Of a DNA stretch of 64,000 bases, positions 48,901 to 63,000 are shown piece by piece. Both the position numbers and the translations under genes were made by a program. The stretch's first letter is position 1; each line of letters begins with the position of its first letter. Origin of the DNA: Balanoglossus misakiensis (taxonomy: Eukaryota; Hemichordata); assembly GCA_040954595.2 (NCBI GenBank), contig CM082576.2, forward strand, positions 1,054,001-1,118,000, read 5' to 3'. Below the pieces are notes generated by a model. That model was given only the letters and a program-made list of their open reading frames with translations. It was not told the DNA's origin and did not search any database.

Positions 48901-50676
48901 TATTTTGTCTGTTTCTCTTGGTAAGTTTATCAAATGTTATGTTAATTATTAATCGAACTTACAATATTGTGTTTGGATTGGATTTCATTTTAAGATATCC
49001 TCAAACACTACCAAGTATTGGTTTCTCCTACAAGTTTCATATATAGAGAATTGACACTTTACTTCACGATAGTGCATTTCCATATATATTATCTCTGATG
49101 TGGTTTCACATCTTTTTATATCCTCAGATTTATCATCATCAAAACAGACTGAAGAAATGATAATTTGTAGGAATACACCTGAAGATTAACTGAGCAGGTG
49201 TCCACTGAATAAAGTGCAAAGGAACTTTTGCTGGTGGCTTTGCATTGAGACAGATCAGATGGAGCATTTGAGTGACTGGACAGGATCAAGAGGTTGCAGT
49301 GCAGATCACCAACTGGACACCAAAATTATGTAAATTGAATTATTTAGAAAAATTTAAATCAAATACTTAGTTTGCTATGCTAATTGCCAATATCAAAAGT
49401 AAACACATTTCTTGTGCCAAGTTGGTGTGTTTGTGTTGCCATAGTGAAGGTTGAATTGTGACTGTTTCTACTCTTGTAGCTGTCTTTGTCATTCTTTAGA
49501 TGGAGCTGTGACTGTGACGGTTATGTGTGCCTTGTGCTTCACAGCATAGACTTCAATTTTGCCTTCAAATCCCCCCCCCCCCAATTCTCTGGAAACATGG
49601 TCTTTAATTTAAAAAGTGTAGAAAGATTGCACCAGTTGCCATATTAATGGTTCTACAATTTGGATTTGTTGAAGGCTGGCAGTAAAATGACCTCTCATGT
49701 GTAAACATATCTTGTGGTATTGACACAGGATATTACACCAATGATTTGTGGGTATTAACCAACACTGGTACACCATTTATAAAAGAACTCTGCTATGGAT
49801 TAATGGACTAGCAAAACATGCTATGTAATCTAAATGATTGATGTGTCTGTAGTGAAGTATCCGAAATCAGAGGAAATCTGAGGTTGCTATTTATCTTCAT
49901 TTTGTCTCTGTCAATTAAGGAAGTTATTGCGTCAGAACCAGTGTTGTTGATGGCTAACTACCGTACATCAGTTCTTGTAACATTGTTTGCCTTAAGTGCA
50001 TACTTTACCATAATACTGCCAATTATTTCAACTCAGATTTTATTTCTAGCTTAATTCCAGCATGGTTAAATGGTGCATAAATTGGCCTTGTACATTAATC
50101 ATTTTCATGAGAAGATATAAACAGAGGGCTTGTAACTTGAGAACCATAGTTCTCTGATATTTCAGAGTCTATGCTTATTTTGTCTATATGTTGCTTCCAG
50201 TGTGAAAAGAAATTTTTTACAATTTTAGGAAGTATTTGTATTTTGTTTTTGAAATAAAGTGTCCCACTTGCAAGAATATACACAACTAAAGTTTCAATGA
50301 GTCCTGTCAACCTTCTCTAGTAGCATTTAATTCGAACTAATTAATTCTCAGGGAACCTAAATACAAGTTGTAGCTGCATTAAAACGAAAAAATTTTGTTG
50401 CATACATTTTCGTCCAGTGAAGTAGTATCCTGTCAGGTCATGATTGAGCAGAGAGAAGACCGTCCTTAGTTTTGTAATTTTCGAATGCGTACATTGGTTT
50501 ATTTTCAAGCATCTTCGTGGCAATGTCAAATGTGCTAAATATCCGATCAGGCTGGGCCGGTCACCACGGGCAACGCGACTCTCCAAATACCTTGTGTTTG
50601 ACCCCCCCCCCCAGGGTCATTAAGGGTCAATACTTTAAAGACCCATGCGGTACCGCGCCCTGCACCAAAAACAACC
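48901..50676 (+). other. YLPM1 3' UTR and following spacer
   Basis: AATAAA at 49208-49213 is a plausible end of the YLPM1 transcript. Homopolymer C runs occur at 49571-49582 and 50602-50612. No other gene is visible. Confidence 0.5.
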
Positions 50677-52138
50677 ATGGACAACATTCCTGCGGTCAAC
50701 TTTTCAGCTGTGAATTCGCATTCAAACACAATGGACGGAGCAGAGTCAGGAAGCAAGGATAGGCGTTCCACTGACAATCATAAAGGAAGACTGACTAAAC
50801 GGAAGAACACCTGTTTACTACAAAGGTTAGATGACTACAGTCACTCCAAGCGACGGCCACGTGTCAACCCTTCACGATTTGCAGGTGTTATCACATTCCC
50901 TACTCCACAAAACCAAAATGGACTATTTCTGGTCACTGCTGCAGAAGAAAGGGCACTGGCAATATGGTGCAATGAAATTGTCAGAAGAGATATTGAACTG
51001 ACTCGACAAAATATCATAGAAACTGTTGAAGTAATAATCCAACGAAAAATGGTCAAGCTGAAAAGGTCGGGTAGTGATATACCGCAAAGAATTCCCAGAT
51101 CGACGGCAATAAACTGGTTTAATGGTTTTACAGAAAGATATGGAAAGTTCAATCTTGGAAAAGGATGCACATTTCTGGCGAATAATGAAGAACAGCAACA
51201 AACCAGCGAAGAGGCAGTTGGCCCAGACATCTTGAGCTGCGATGAATTTTGTGAGGTTGAAGAGACAGAAAAGGGTTCGATCCTCTTCATCAGGAATTCT
51301 ATTATAACCCGGTAAGTTAGAAATGCTACAAACAGATGTTATGCGTGTACTTTTCAAATGCCTGGTTTGTTTTGTTGAGATCGTTGACAAGTCTAGACAA
51401 CCCAAACAGCAACCATGTACGAGTTTATCAGCAGTTGTTTCCGAAAACGAATATTTGGGGGTTTCATTAATTTTGATATCGTGCCATTTATAACATAATT
51501 GGATGTGTGCTTCTTTCTTGTTCAGCTGCCAACAGTTTGAAATAACTCCACCAAGACAACTAAACATGCAGGTTCTACCAGAATACGGCAGTAAAAACGG
51601 CATGATGGTCTGGATACCACCACTTAGCGGGATTCGACCCATAGAGATTCGCACAACGCTTGTGCATAAAAAAGCTGGACTGAGACTAAGAGATGTTGCC
51701 GAGATGCCGATAGGTTATGCCCCTCAGATTATCGATAAAGCTCTCAGGAAAATCATCAGTGACGGATTGGCTACCAAAATCACGTGGTAAGTATCATGTA
51801 CAGGCGGAGTAATTTAATTATGCTTTATAGAATACCAGATCCTTGGTGTTAATTCTACATTTTCTCATTTCACATATACATGTATTTGGGAGAAACGGAA
51901 CATTCATGTTGTAAACGTGTGTATTTTTTACAGTCGAGTTACTGGCGGTCTTCGTACAAGTACCATGCCTTGGAGATCAGAAGATCACGGCAGATATGTC
52001 TTGCCAACAGATTACTACATCCATCTGGTAGAGGGCCGAGAGCAAGAAACGCGGAGAGTGGTCCAACAATTCGTCAGTTTTTGTAGTGAGACCAGAGAGA
52101 CCTTAAAATGGTTGATGGACAACACAGTTGACTGTTGA
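50677..52138 (+). CDS. unrecognised protein with CENP-B/Tc5-like helix-turn-helix stretch
   Basis: Three exons, 50677-51311, 51526-51786, 51934-52138, with two phase-2 introns; 366 residues. The start ACCATGG is a strong Kozak context. The N-terminal 70 residues are basic (DRRSTDNHKGRLTKRKN; HSKRRPRVNPSRF), like a nuclear localisation region. Residues about 85-150 (EERALAIWCNEIVRRDIELT, then NIIETVEVII, then RSTAINWFNGFTERYGKF) follow the pattern of the CENP-B-type DNA-binding domain of Tc5/pogo/Tigger transposases (G/D-x-LT, helix, then W-x-x-F...R). No DDE catalytic domain follows. The last two exons (LPEYGSKNGMMVWIPPLSG; RPIEIRTTLVHKKAGLRLRD; DHGRYVLPTDYYIHLVEGRE) match nothing I know. It could be a domesticated transposase DNA-binding domain or a lineage-specific gene. 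The gene model is good; the function is unknown. Confidence 0.65.
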
Positions 52139-54086
52139 CGTAAGAAACTTAAACCTGAAAAATATCGAAATAAATTTCATAAGAGGGCGCTGCAGTGCGT
52201 AACAGTGTTTCGCATAGTCTAGTTGGTTGACGCAATTCTAACGCTTTTCCTTGCGCTGTCAATCTGTAATGAAGTAATGTCACACAACATGCGTCTCTTC
52301 CCAAGATCCTCTCGTTTTGTCATCTTGCGCGGTAAATGGGTAAAAACTGTCCCTTCGACAAAAAAAGCGCCTGCCTCCAAATCAGTTTTCTAACTCGCAA
52401 CACGTGTACATGTTGCCTATGCTAAATAGTGCCCTCTCGAGATCCTATTAACTGCTTTTGTTTTCATCAAGTTTGTCATCACGATGCGCCAACAGCGAAC
52501 AGAGAATGAATTGGTTGGAAGTCATTAGTTCAAAAGCGCGTGGGATTTCTTTGGGGGAATATTATGTATGAGCGGGGATTGGAAACAGGATACAGTTCTA
52601 AATCGGTCCCTTGATGTCGCTGCAGTGCTCTTTTTCATGTTTTCAGAGTCTGACTTTGATGTCACTTTAAATAGGTCAAGAAATCGTTCACCTGTTGCCT
52701 TTCATCTACTGAGCAGAAGTCTACGTGACCTAAAACAGTTAAAGTATAATTCACTTTCCATTGAATATGAGAAACAAAGAAAAACCATAGTTTTAAAGAA
52801 ATGGATATCTGGACATGCAATATGCTGATTACGATACACGCCTGTTCTATTAAATTAAATAAGGGAGTCAAGTGTAATACGATTACATATCAAAGACATA
52901 AGGTGTCACTTTCTGGAAGAAGACACAACAGATTGACAAAAATTTAGATATAGGATCAAAAAGGGGTTACATGATTGTGTCTGACTGTAATGAAAGCCGA
53001 CATCCTTTGGAAAGCGACTTCTTCTTTTTTTCACATTATTACAATCCATACGTGACACTGTTCTTTGACGCGGTGAAATATCGAACAACAATCCAGCGTT
53101 ATTCTCGGTCAATTTCACAACGAGACATCTCCAACCGTAAGTCGAAAAGGAGGTTCAGTTAAATATTTAAATACAATCAACTGGAAATAGAGAGATCATG
53201 CATAGAAGAGAAGTTTATGAATCCTGTTAAACTCTCTTGAAATCACACAAACATACGCGCACATTTCACTGACTCCACGTATGGTGGATCAACATAACTA
53301 TAGACAGATGTTCGATTGTATTATAAGCTAGGGCTAGGTTAATATAGCATTCGTGTGTTCTCGCTTTTGCTCACTGCAAAGGCAAAAAAACACGAAGGCC
53401 AGTTTCTAGACTATCGAAATATTGGCCTATAGGCTACAACTATATGACTTTATGAACCAGAGCTCTAGTCTTCGTCTCGATGTATAAGAACAAGTTGGAA
53501 GTTGATTACATTTAAGACTACTGATATGTTTACCCATGTAGCATATTGTTATGGAAGTGTTGCAAAAAGAGGCGCTCTGGGCACCGTGATCCACAATGGA
53601 TCTGATCTTTCGGATAAATGTATTGAACTGTTTCGTACTTTTCTACAAACAATCCGTTATTGTTTTTAGTTGTCTCATTTGAAAAGGCTTGTCGTGCGAG
53701 CTTTTTCCCCACCTTGCACAAATATCTATATGATATGATATGATTTACAGTACATGTACATGCATCATCAGCGTTCCTATATGTTACACTCATATTCAGG
53801 TTGCAAGAAGAATAAGACAGTAAAGAGAATAACATGCACATTCTTTGTCGTAAAATTACTCAAATATATAAAAAGACACTAACTTTGTTGGCAAAGAATA
53901 GAAAGGAATTGAGACATTAATAGTGACATCATTTTGAACCTCAAGCAATGGACATTGTACATAATATTCAGTTTTCCTTATTTACATCCGGACCACAACA
54001 TTATGATTTAGTGTAGACTTTCTCATGTAATCATGGCCAGGTATGGCTTCTGATGAATATTTGTTCATTTACCAGACACAAGTTGG
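52139..54086. other. intergenic between two convergent genes, no gene seen
   Basis: Holds the 3' flanks of the CENP-B-like gene (+) and the GPCR (-). Several 60-100 codon frames exist on both strands, without splice context or motifs. Confidence 0.5.
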
Positions 54087-57000
54087 TTATACATTTGTTA
54101 TGTATACGGTGGGTGGGTGGGAATTGGAACCATGGTTCTCCAGCGATTGAAGAACCCATGGCGATGGACAATCGTCTTCTGAATTTGTTTCTGAATCTAA
54201 ACCTGTGACGGAATGGCGTTTATCAATGTTCAACAATGTGTTGTTATGGTAATAATCATCCGTTGTATCACGTGGTATATGGAAAATATGTTCTGATGTA
54301 GAGTCTGGCTGTTTATGGTTAATCGTTGATTGGCATCTGCCCATAAGTTGTGGGATGTTAGTTTTGTTTTCGTTGGCGCCAGAGATTTGGTGATCTGGCA
54401 CGACGTTTGGCGAAGAATCTTCTCCCCTTAGAATATGCCCCGAATTTGATTTCGGTGATATGTTGTAATCATGGAGATCGGCAGCCTGAGATAGGCAATG
54501 CTCACTCTCCTCACCATACTCGCCACAGACACTCTCCGGGGATTTCACTTTTCGAAATTTATTCAGTACTTCTTCTTCAAAGCAGATATCTTGTCTGTCA
54601 GTGACCAAAGATAGGCAAACATAATTAGCGTCTTCGGGATTATCAGCATCGATATCTGTGAATTCATTCTGAGTTCCGGTTGTGGCTTGTAAGTCCTCTG
54701 GAACATCTGCGGCTAATGTTCTTGGCGTACTTTCTGTCAGCAATGGTTGTCCCGCCTGACCATTCTCTCCTTTCTCAGAAAGAGATTCGCTTTGATTCTT
54801 CCACCTGCCTGAATCTGGGCTTGGTGACGACTGTTTGGTTTCTTCGACAAAGACCGTCGGGCAAAAGTTATATTGAGTTGGGTTACCGAAATGCACTATG
54901 GGTACAAACAGACGTTGTTGCTGATCGTGAAGTTGACTTTTGGGGATTGAGTGTCTGGCAGGTTCACCCTTTGACCTTTGTCTCTCTGATGATGCTGGTG
55001 GTGGTGTACTAGAACTTCTTGTCAAAGAATAGTGGTCTTTTCTAAATGAAAGGGTGAAACTATTTCCCTTGCTTTTTCTTTTTTCGCGGTATTTTTTCTC
55101 CTTCTGCTGGTTATTTCGTTTACTTCTAGATGTTTTATTTGGGTCACCTTCTGAGGAACCTCTGTCAGTGTGTTTTCCTGGAGCGAATACATTGTCACCT
55201 GAGGTAGTTCCACCAGCAGGTTCAGTTGCAGCGCCCCCTGGAGGATCTTGCAGATTATCATCTCTGTCGGCGCTGGATCGACCAGACGACATCAATGTTG
55301 GGTTGCGAGCAAGTCGGTGGCCGTACGTAGACGACGATCGCTGCCGACAAGTGAATACTTGTATTCCGATGTGCTTGAAGCCTTCTCGGAATTTCTCGGA
55401 CATGATGGCATAGATAACCGGATTTATGGAGGAATTGGCAAAACCTAAAAGGTGATTTAACATCGAAGCGAAGATGAAGTTTCGTTCTCGCCATACCATC
55501 GGTTTGAAGATAGTCACCATACTGCTGACGTAATGTGGCGCCCAACAAGTGCAGAACGCTATCACCACCACAATAACCATCTTTGCCAACTGAAAAACAA
55601 AAACAAAATACATTGAATCAGGAATGTTGTGTTAAAGAAATCATGCATATGCATATTTTATATGGTCTCTCAACAACTCAGTGTGTTGGAGTACTGACGT
55701 CACTCATGAACCAATAATAGTATTCCTTGATTTCACTGTAATCCTGGGGAGTTTTCAATTGAAGTCGATCGTGAGTTGTAAAATGTGTGTGTTAATTGTT
55801 ACGAGTGACAGAAGTATCGATCAGATTATTCTTGACAGTGGAATTCAATTAAGACAAAAAAAATCTATACACGGTGTTGAAATTAGGTGACGTTATAGCC
55901 AGATAGTTGAGAGTTGATAGTCAAATGAACACGATCATGTATGAAACCCTCAAGCCTCCATTCCTGACAACAGTGTGTGAAAATACGCGAGGGGGAACAC
56001 GTTGAACACTATATAGAACATACTCAACTCAAAGTGCAATGCATTTTATAGATATCAACTCTTTGCTTCTCAAATAACCACCATGCAAATTTACAGTTAT
56101 TTTGAAAACCTGCATTCAAAGAAAAAAAGTAGGGTAAGATGTTAGGAACAATTAATGGTGATCACTGGCCATTCCACCTACACCCAATTGCGTTGATTGC
56201 CTGCAAACTGCTGTTTATAGTCTACCTTTTATGACCATAGCCTGCGGACCATGAGTCACGCACTTCATAAAGAAACGAAACTTAATACCCTTTCGAAAAT
56301 CCAATTTAACTGGAAGTGAGTAATTTTGTTTAGAAATTGGGAAGTCCTGAACATTCACATAAATATATTGTGCCAGTATTACAATAATGTTACTCAATGG
56401 TAATTTCAAGGAGATAACTCTTACTTGCAGTTCTAAATTAAATAATTCATATTAAGACGATCGGACCAAGCCATCCACTATCCCCAGTGACAGAGGTAGA
56501 TTTGATAATATTAGACATAAGTTTTCATTTGGGAATGAAACGTAGATTCCGATCGTGATTGATATTGATGGTATAACGCATCTTCAACTTCACAAACACG
56601 TGCGGAATGCGATTCGCATTACAATGGTACATTCTGTGAATGGTGGCGAATGCAAATTGAAATTTTGTGTAAAACTATGTATTTGGTCTGGAATTTGTCC
56701 ACGCCTTTTGGGACTTTATTAGTTTATGTTGGCATACTGTACAGGCAACATCATCAAGGGGATTTTTGTGTGCGAAACCGAATCTACTAAACAGCATTTA
56801 TGTTTATTGTGCATATATTCCAGCGTTGCAAAGGTCGCGAAAAAGAATTTTGGGGAAATTACCCAAGATTCAACGCACCACACCCTAACTATCGCTGTGA
56901 AATTGTCCCATCCTTCACATTGAAAACTAAAGCGGAATTCGTAAAAATATTCCTTAGATATTAACAAGATTTGAACAACAAAGAGTAAAAAAAAAACAAC

Positions 57001-60000
57001 GAAATAAGATAATAATTAAAGCATCCGACACATGACGTAAAAACGCGACACTTCGCAGAATCTGTTGGCAACAGGAATTCAAGGTGTGAACAGAGACACG
57101 CTCAGACAGTGAGAATGCATCCAAAAGGTTAGTTCAGAATGAAGTCAACCTCTTAAAATTTACGGCTTCAAAATGAGTTCCCCTTTGCAACACATCCGAG
57201 GATTACAGTATTCGACGACAGTTAAAACTTCATCGGCAGTAATTGCTGTCCTTGAAGTCAAACGTTTGACGAGAAATATCACCACTAAATCGATGCCGGG
57301 GAACGACTTGCTAATGTGTGGCGACTCTCTCAACTGTTAATTCAATAACATTCGATAAGTTGTGACGCTTCATGCATAGGAAAAAATCTTCTGAGACACA
57401 ATTATGTAATTTGATACTGAGATGAGTGGATGATTTTGAAAAGCCACTGACGCGTCGCGGAAGCTAATAATCAACTGCAACGTTCTCCGTAACGGAAGTT
57501 TCATATCGGCTCCCCTATTGCATTGACATCATTAAAATTCACAAATGGCTTGTCCCGTAGTATATCTGTCTCTGTTCACACTTCACTCATCCTTGCAGAC
57601 CAACCAGTGTCCATTTTGATTTGCTGGAAGCTATGATTTAGTGGTGTGTTTGACAGCACACCTACGAGTTGAACAACTTATACGACGATAAACAGCCCAA
57701 TCTTGTCTAAAATTGGAAATTTACTGTCAATAAATGTGCCGACTTTGATTTGAACACCCACAATGGGATGGAGTGACCCATAGCTTACAGCGGTCATTTC
57801 TGCACCTGGCATAGAAGTTTGAGAGATTGACCTTTTGCAGCCAAGTAGAAGGGTTCCAGTCAATGCAAATCTGCATGAATACAAAGACATCTACCACCTG
57901 TGTAGAAGGAAACTGTTGTAATCTGATTGGTCAAGTACATGACTCGCTCTGCGCTATTGGCCAGCAAGAAGGCATTCAATCTATACATGCATGAGATTGG
58001 TGGAAAGCAATAGTTTTTGCATATTTAGATTATGTTCTTGCCACGTGGATGACCTGCCACGCCATTTTCGTGTTTGCCACTGGTCAGGATGGACCTTGTC
58101 AATTTCTCTGATATTTCGGATACTGTCTGCGATAGTGATATTGAACGGTTTGTGACACAGTTTGACCATGCCAATACGCTGCTCCAGCTCCCATGGACAG
58201 AAGACGAAGCCAAGAAAGACAAAGCAATTGTGGAAGGATTTACTCTAACAAGAACGCAAGAAACCCGAGGAATCTGTAAGTAAACCAGTTTCTCCAGCGT
58301 TTGTTACAAAACAACACGACAAAAGAGAGAGAGATGGTCCCACCCGAAATGGTTTTAAAGCTACCTTGTTATAGGAGTTAGGGCGACTTGGTTGCAACTA
58401 GCAATTTACTGAGAGAACCTAAAATTAGCTGTATGAGATATGAGAATTACTTAGTAAATTTACCGAAATATCTCACACAGGTCACATCAAACTCCGATTT
58501 ATAAAATTTGAAATGCTATCATTAAGCCCCATCTAGCCCGTGATTCATCTCTATGAAAATCAAACCGTGTTGCAATTCGATATGTAGGTGGTCAATTACA
58601 AGTAGGGATGAACGGCTTTAGTTTTGCTTCAGATTGGAAATTAATGGCGACACAAATCATACATTATGAGACAAAGTGCTTTGTTTTGTTGATTAAAAAT
58701 AGATAGTTAAAACGGGTGAATATTTAGATTTATGTAACTATGGCCCATTTATTCCCTTCGTCTTTCTTATTCGGATTAAACACTTGGGGAAACGGATCTT
58801 CATTGCGGCAAAACAGTTGCCCTTTGTTCACATTAAGTTTCATCAATTAACTTGTCTCCTGCCGACGAGCGCACTGAGTTGATCCCTTTTGTGTGCCAGG
58901 TTTACTTGAGATAGAATCGGTCTCACATCACTGAGACACCGGCGGCAGAGTGAAAGTTGCCATAAACCCCATTTATAGTCTCTCAGCATTGCTGACGTCG
59001 TCTCGTCACAGACGTGTATGAAGAAACAGCTCTTGTCTGCCATAACTGTCAGCGTGTCATGGTGCTTCGAGCTTCGTTTCATGGCACTGTACTCACAGAA
59101 TTCAAATCTACGAGTCAAAATGCATAAACTGACCGATAACAAATGGAGCCATAGCGCACTAAAATTCCTGACCTTCTTCAACCCTTCATTGCTGTCAACA
59201 GTTACATTTAAAGACGGTTCTATTTGATGGATTTGATGAACTGCGATGGCGTCCTAACAACACTGTTCTGACTGGTGAATTGAGATATAAAGCTACTGTA
59301 ACGTCGCTTTATGTGATTACCGACACTTGACAAGAGGAATTCTTTGAAAACCACTAAGTGTAACATTTAGTTACACATTCAAGACTCATCAAGCGATAAA
59401 AAATGTTGCCTTAATGAAAAATTAAAATTAAATCGCCAAGATAGTCATGGCAAATGTTTGAATTGAGAAATTTATTTAGTTGAGAAATGTTTTAAATGGA
59501 AGTGACAAAATCGGTTATGTCCATCAGCCGTTCAATAGGCCACTTGTAAACGTCATCCTGCAAATCAAGTAGATCGTTAACGTTTCTCATAATAATGAAG
59601 ATACAATTGAAATTGATCTGCCTTCTGTAAAAGGTAACCCATTTAGAATAACTGTATGATTTATTTCTGATAAGTCTCATTTGAACGTGAATAACATTCA
59701 AAGTGACGATGAAACCTTTCAGTTATCGGTAAGCTTTACGCTTTACTCATAAAAAACAAGACGATTGTCCGTCTATAGAGTGTCGTTGCTGTCAAGAGAG
59801 ACCCTTCTTTACCGAAAAGGTATCCCGGTAATAGGAGGCTGTTCTTAAATTACACCGGGTCAGTACATTTTGTAAATACGTTTGATTTGTTAAACAATCT
59901 GGCAGCTGTTCATATTCCAATGAGAGGAAACCAAGAACAAGAGAACAAGACTTTGGGAATTTATTAGTATCTTGCATGCGTGCTCATTGATTCCACGTGA

Positions 60001-63000
60001 AATCTACAAACAACACGACTGTCCAAAATTAATGACTCCTTTTGGAGATGAAAATGGATGCCCGCGCAACAGTGCATACAGAATGATGGACAAGTCATAT
60101 TTTATGCATATGTTATCAAATAGAGCAAAGCTACGCACGGTGTCAATAAAAACCACGATGAAATCACGATAGCGCGCTTGGCAGTCCAAATGGAAAAGGC
60201 GGTAAAACAGGTCTTAGGGGTCATAAAATCATTTCCCTAATAAAAACGCCGTGCCCAATAAACTTTCAAAGATATACGGTTCTTGAGCATATGCCGTGAG
60301 TGATACTAAAACGACTTTGAAGATTTAAAGCCATTAGTCCTGTGTTACTTTGAGTTTGACAAGCAGCCTCAGTGAATTGCACACGTCTGCACATCATGTG
60401 CATTATTCAACATTCTTAGGAATAGAATTCACACATTGAAACAACAGGTAGACTTCTCAGGTTGTGTTACATACATTGTATCGTTTCAATAATCACAGAT
60501 ACAAAGCGGATTCCTGGCTCAGCATTGTCAGTTAAATAGTTCAGGCAAAATTATTGTTTGTGGAGTAGTTTGCATAAGTTTGGTTCAGGTTGGTTTTCAT
60601 TAATTCTATTGCAGGTACATATCCTTGGCATCCCATGATTTCTTGAATAGTACACAATATAAGGGCCTGCCCACTTTATAATTCAATCAAGTACTCACAA
60701 AGATAAATGTAAAATGAAGTAAGCACACTTAGTCACTGTGATTTTAATAAATCATTCGTATGTCAACCCTGTCAATGAAGAATGCGCGGGTAGGTAAGCT
60801 AAAAATAAAATAATATTTGCCATATAAGCACTTGTTTTTAATGAGATATTAAATGTTAAGAGTCAGTCACCGTTGTAGGTTATTCTTTGAATGGTATTTT
60901 ACTCACCAGATGTGAACTGAAAGTACCTCAGTGTTTAAAACATTCCGTAAATATGCGAATTAACAATTTCATCTCAATGACATTTTATTGCATAATGTAC
61001 ATGTACGTACCGAATGTTCACAGTAATGGCAGCTGCAGACGTGTTAAACGGCTAAAACACCAAATGACGTTCTAATCACTGAGCCCTGTTATTCATAACT
61101 GTGTACTTGTAGTGATCAAGATATAACTTTGTGCATCGGTATTCAGTGAGCAATTTCAATGCCCCTCCCCTTCGACTAGTCTAAACTAGCGGCCGATACA
61201 GCTCCGATGTGATACTTTGCATATAAACAAGACAACGGCTTCATAATTAAATCACCTCGTGGACCTGCAGGTAAATTCAAGGCAATCTGACGGACAGATC
61301 GCTTACAGCAAAGTCTTCCGTGTGTGAATATGGGGGCTAAAATGCGAGGCGGCACCCAGAAACATATCGATTTCAGTGTAAATTATTTACACCATACCGA
61401 AGTTCAAATACTTGGCTTTCTGAAAAATTAATGATTTGTATGTTAGGGTTCCCACGTTGTGAGTCAAGCTTGTTTATGGACATGTAATAACAGGTGATGC
61501 AATTATTATTCCAAATTAATACTAAATTTCGGCAGCTGTTCCACTTTGGCCCAGAATATCGGGAGCCTCACAATGTGAACTGGGCATTAAACTTAACAAT
61601 AATTCTGGATGCTGTCGAAGCCCATGCAAAGAAGTGGACTGATTAAGAAGCTGAAGACATGAATTGCGTCTTAAGTCAGTCAGGTGATTAAGTTAGATCT
61701 TGCATTTCACATCTTCGATCTTCATGTGCTGTCATCAGCACGTAATCTGTATTTAATGATCCTGCCGTGTGTGAATACTTTATTAATGTATTACATGATA
61801 AGTATGTTGTTATGCCTGCAGACAAAGCTTCCAAGAACATCATTTTTTGTCTGCAAGCATTTGTTACATTTAACGTTTGATAGATGAACTGAAAATTAAT
61901 TCAGATGAGCAATTCAACATACTCGCTTTCAACCTTCTCCGAAGAGGAGAAATCCATCAAGTATAAGTAAATTTGGCATCCAGTTAGAGCATAATAACAA
62001 GGTATTATCCAAAGTCTATTGGATTCCTGAAATACACAAGAATCCATAAAAACAGCATTTCTTAGATGGTTGTAAAGAGGGTGTTAAACCAAGCGCGTGC
62101 CAGAACGGGTCTCGTGTGATATTGCAATAAAGTTTATGAAACTAGTGGGATCAATCAAATGTTGATATTGTAGCAATTAAATTAAATTTTAGGTGCTTTG
62201 CAAACCGACAAAAACATGTGTAGCTCACACCAAGCATTTCATTTGTCAAGGCTGTCCACTACCGTCCCAGTCAATCATCCACTCGACGCCATTACTGGTT
62301 AGTGGCAGTCATAGGCATAAAAATAGAAAATAGAGAGTTTTCTCTGTCGATAAACATTCAACAGGAATAAACCTCAAGTTTCAACAACTGTCGATGATGA
62401 ATAGATAGAGGGAGTAGAGAGAAGGGAATGATACGCAAAACAGTACATTTGTCCTTGCAAGTATGATGTATTAACTTTCAGAAATTCAATTCTTTTGCAT
62501 AATATAAAGAATACAAATTATATCCAATTTCCAGCTTCGAGTATAGATCAAATTCCCAGCCTTTGGAAAATGTGTGGTTTGTGGGGTTGTCACGTTGCCT
62601 TCATGCAGCGCCACTATCAATCTCCCATATTCATTCAAAAAACTGTCTGTGTGTGTTGGTGTAGCTCCCTCTTCACATTTGTTGCGTGAATATCTCGGGG
62701 ATTTCAGTTGATGTAAATAATTCACATGGTGTACGTGTATTTTGTGATACAGAGGTTATGTTTAGTTGCGTACAGGGTCATAAATAATTTAGGAATACAG
62801 TCATTTAACAGACTTGATCATACAGTCTTATCAACACTTCCCCTGGATGTTTGTTGTTCATTTTAAAGTGTACTTAGATACACACGACTTCACTGTTCTG
62901 TAAAGATCGCATGACATGTCAAACATGACTGCGCGGGTGAAGATTTTGCTGATATGAACGCATGAGTCCTTATCTCTAGAAATCAAAGGCTCTTACCTTG

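Noticed and set aside
50841-51654. 149- and 243-codon minus-strand frames over the CENP-B-like gene
   Set aside because: They run through its exon 1, intron and exon 2 without family features, while the plus-strand model has Kozak, splice sites and phase agreement.
59018-60189. Several 60-110 codon frames on both strands in the GPCR intron
   Set aside because: No conserved motif, no consistent splice pairs and no link in phase to the candidate exon at 58089-58275.
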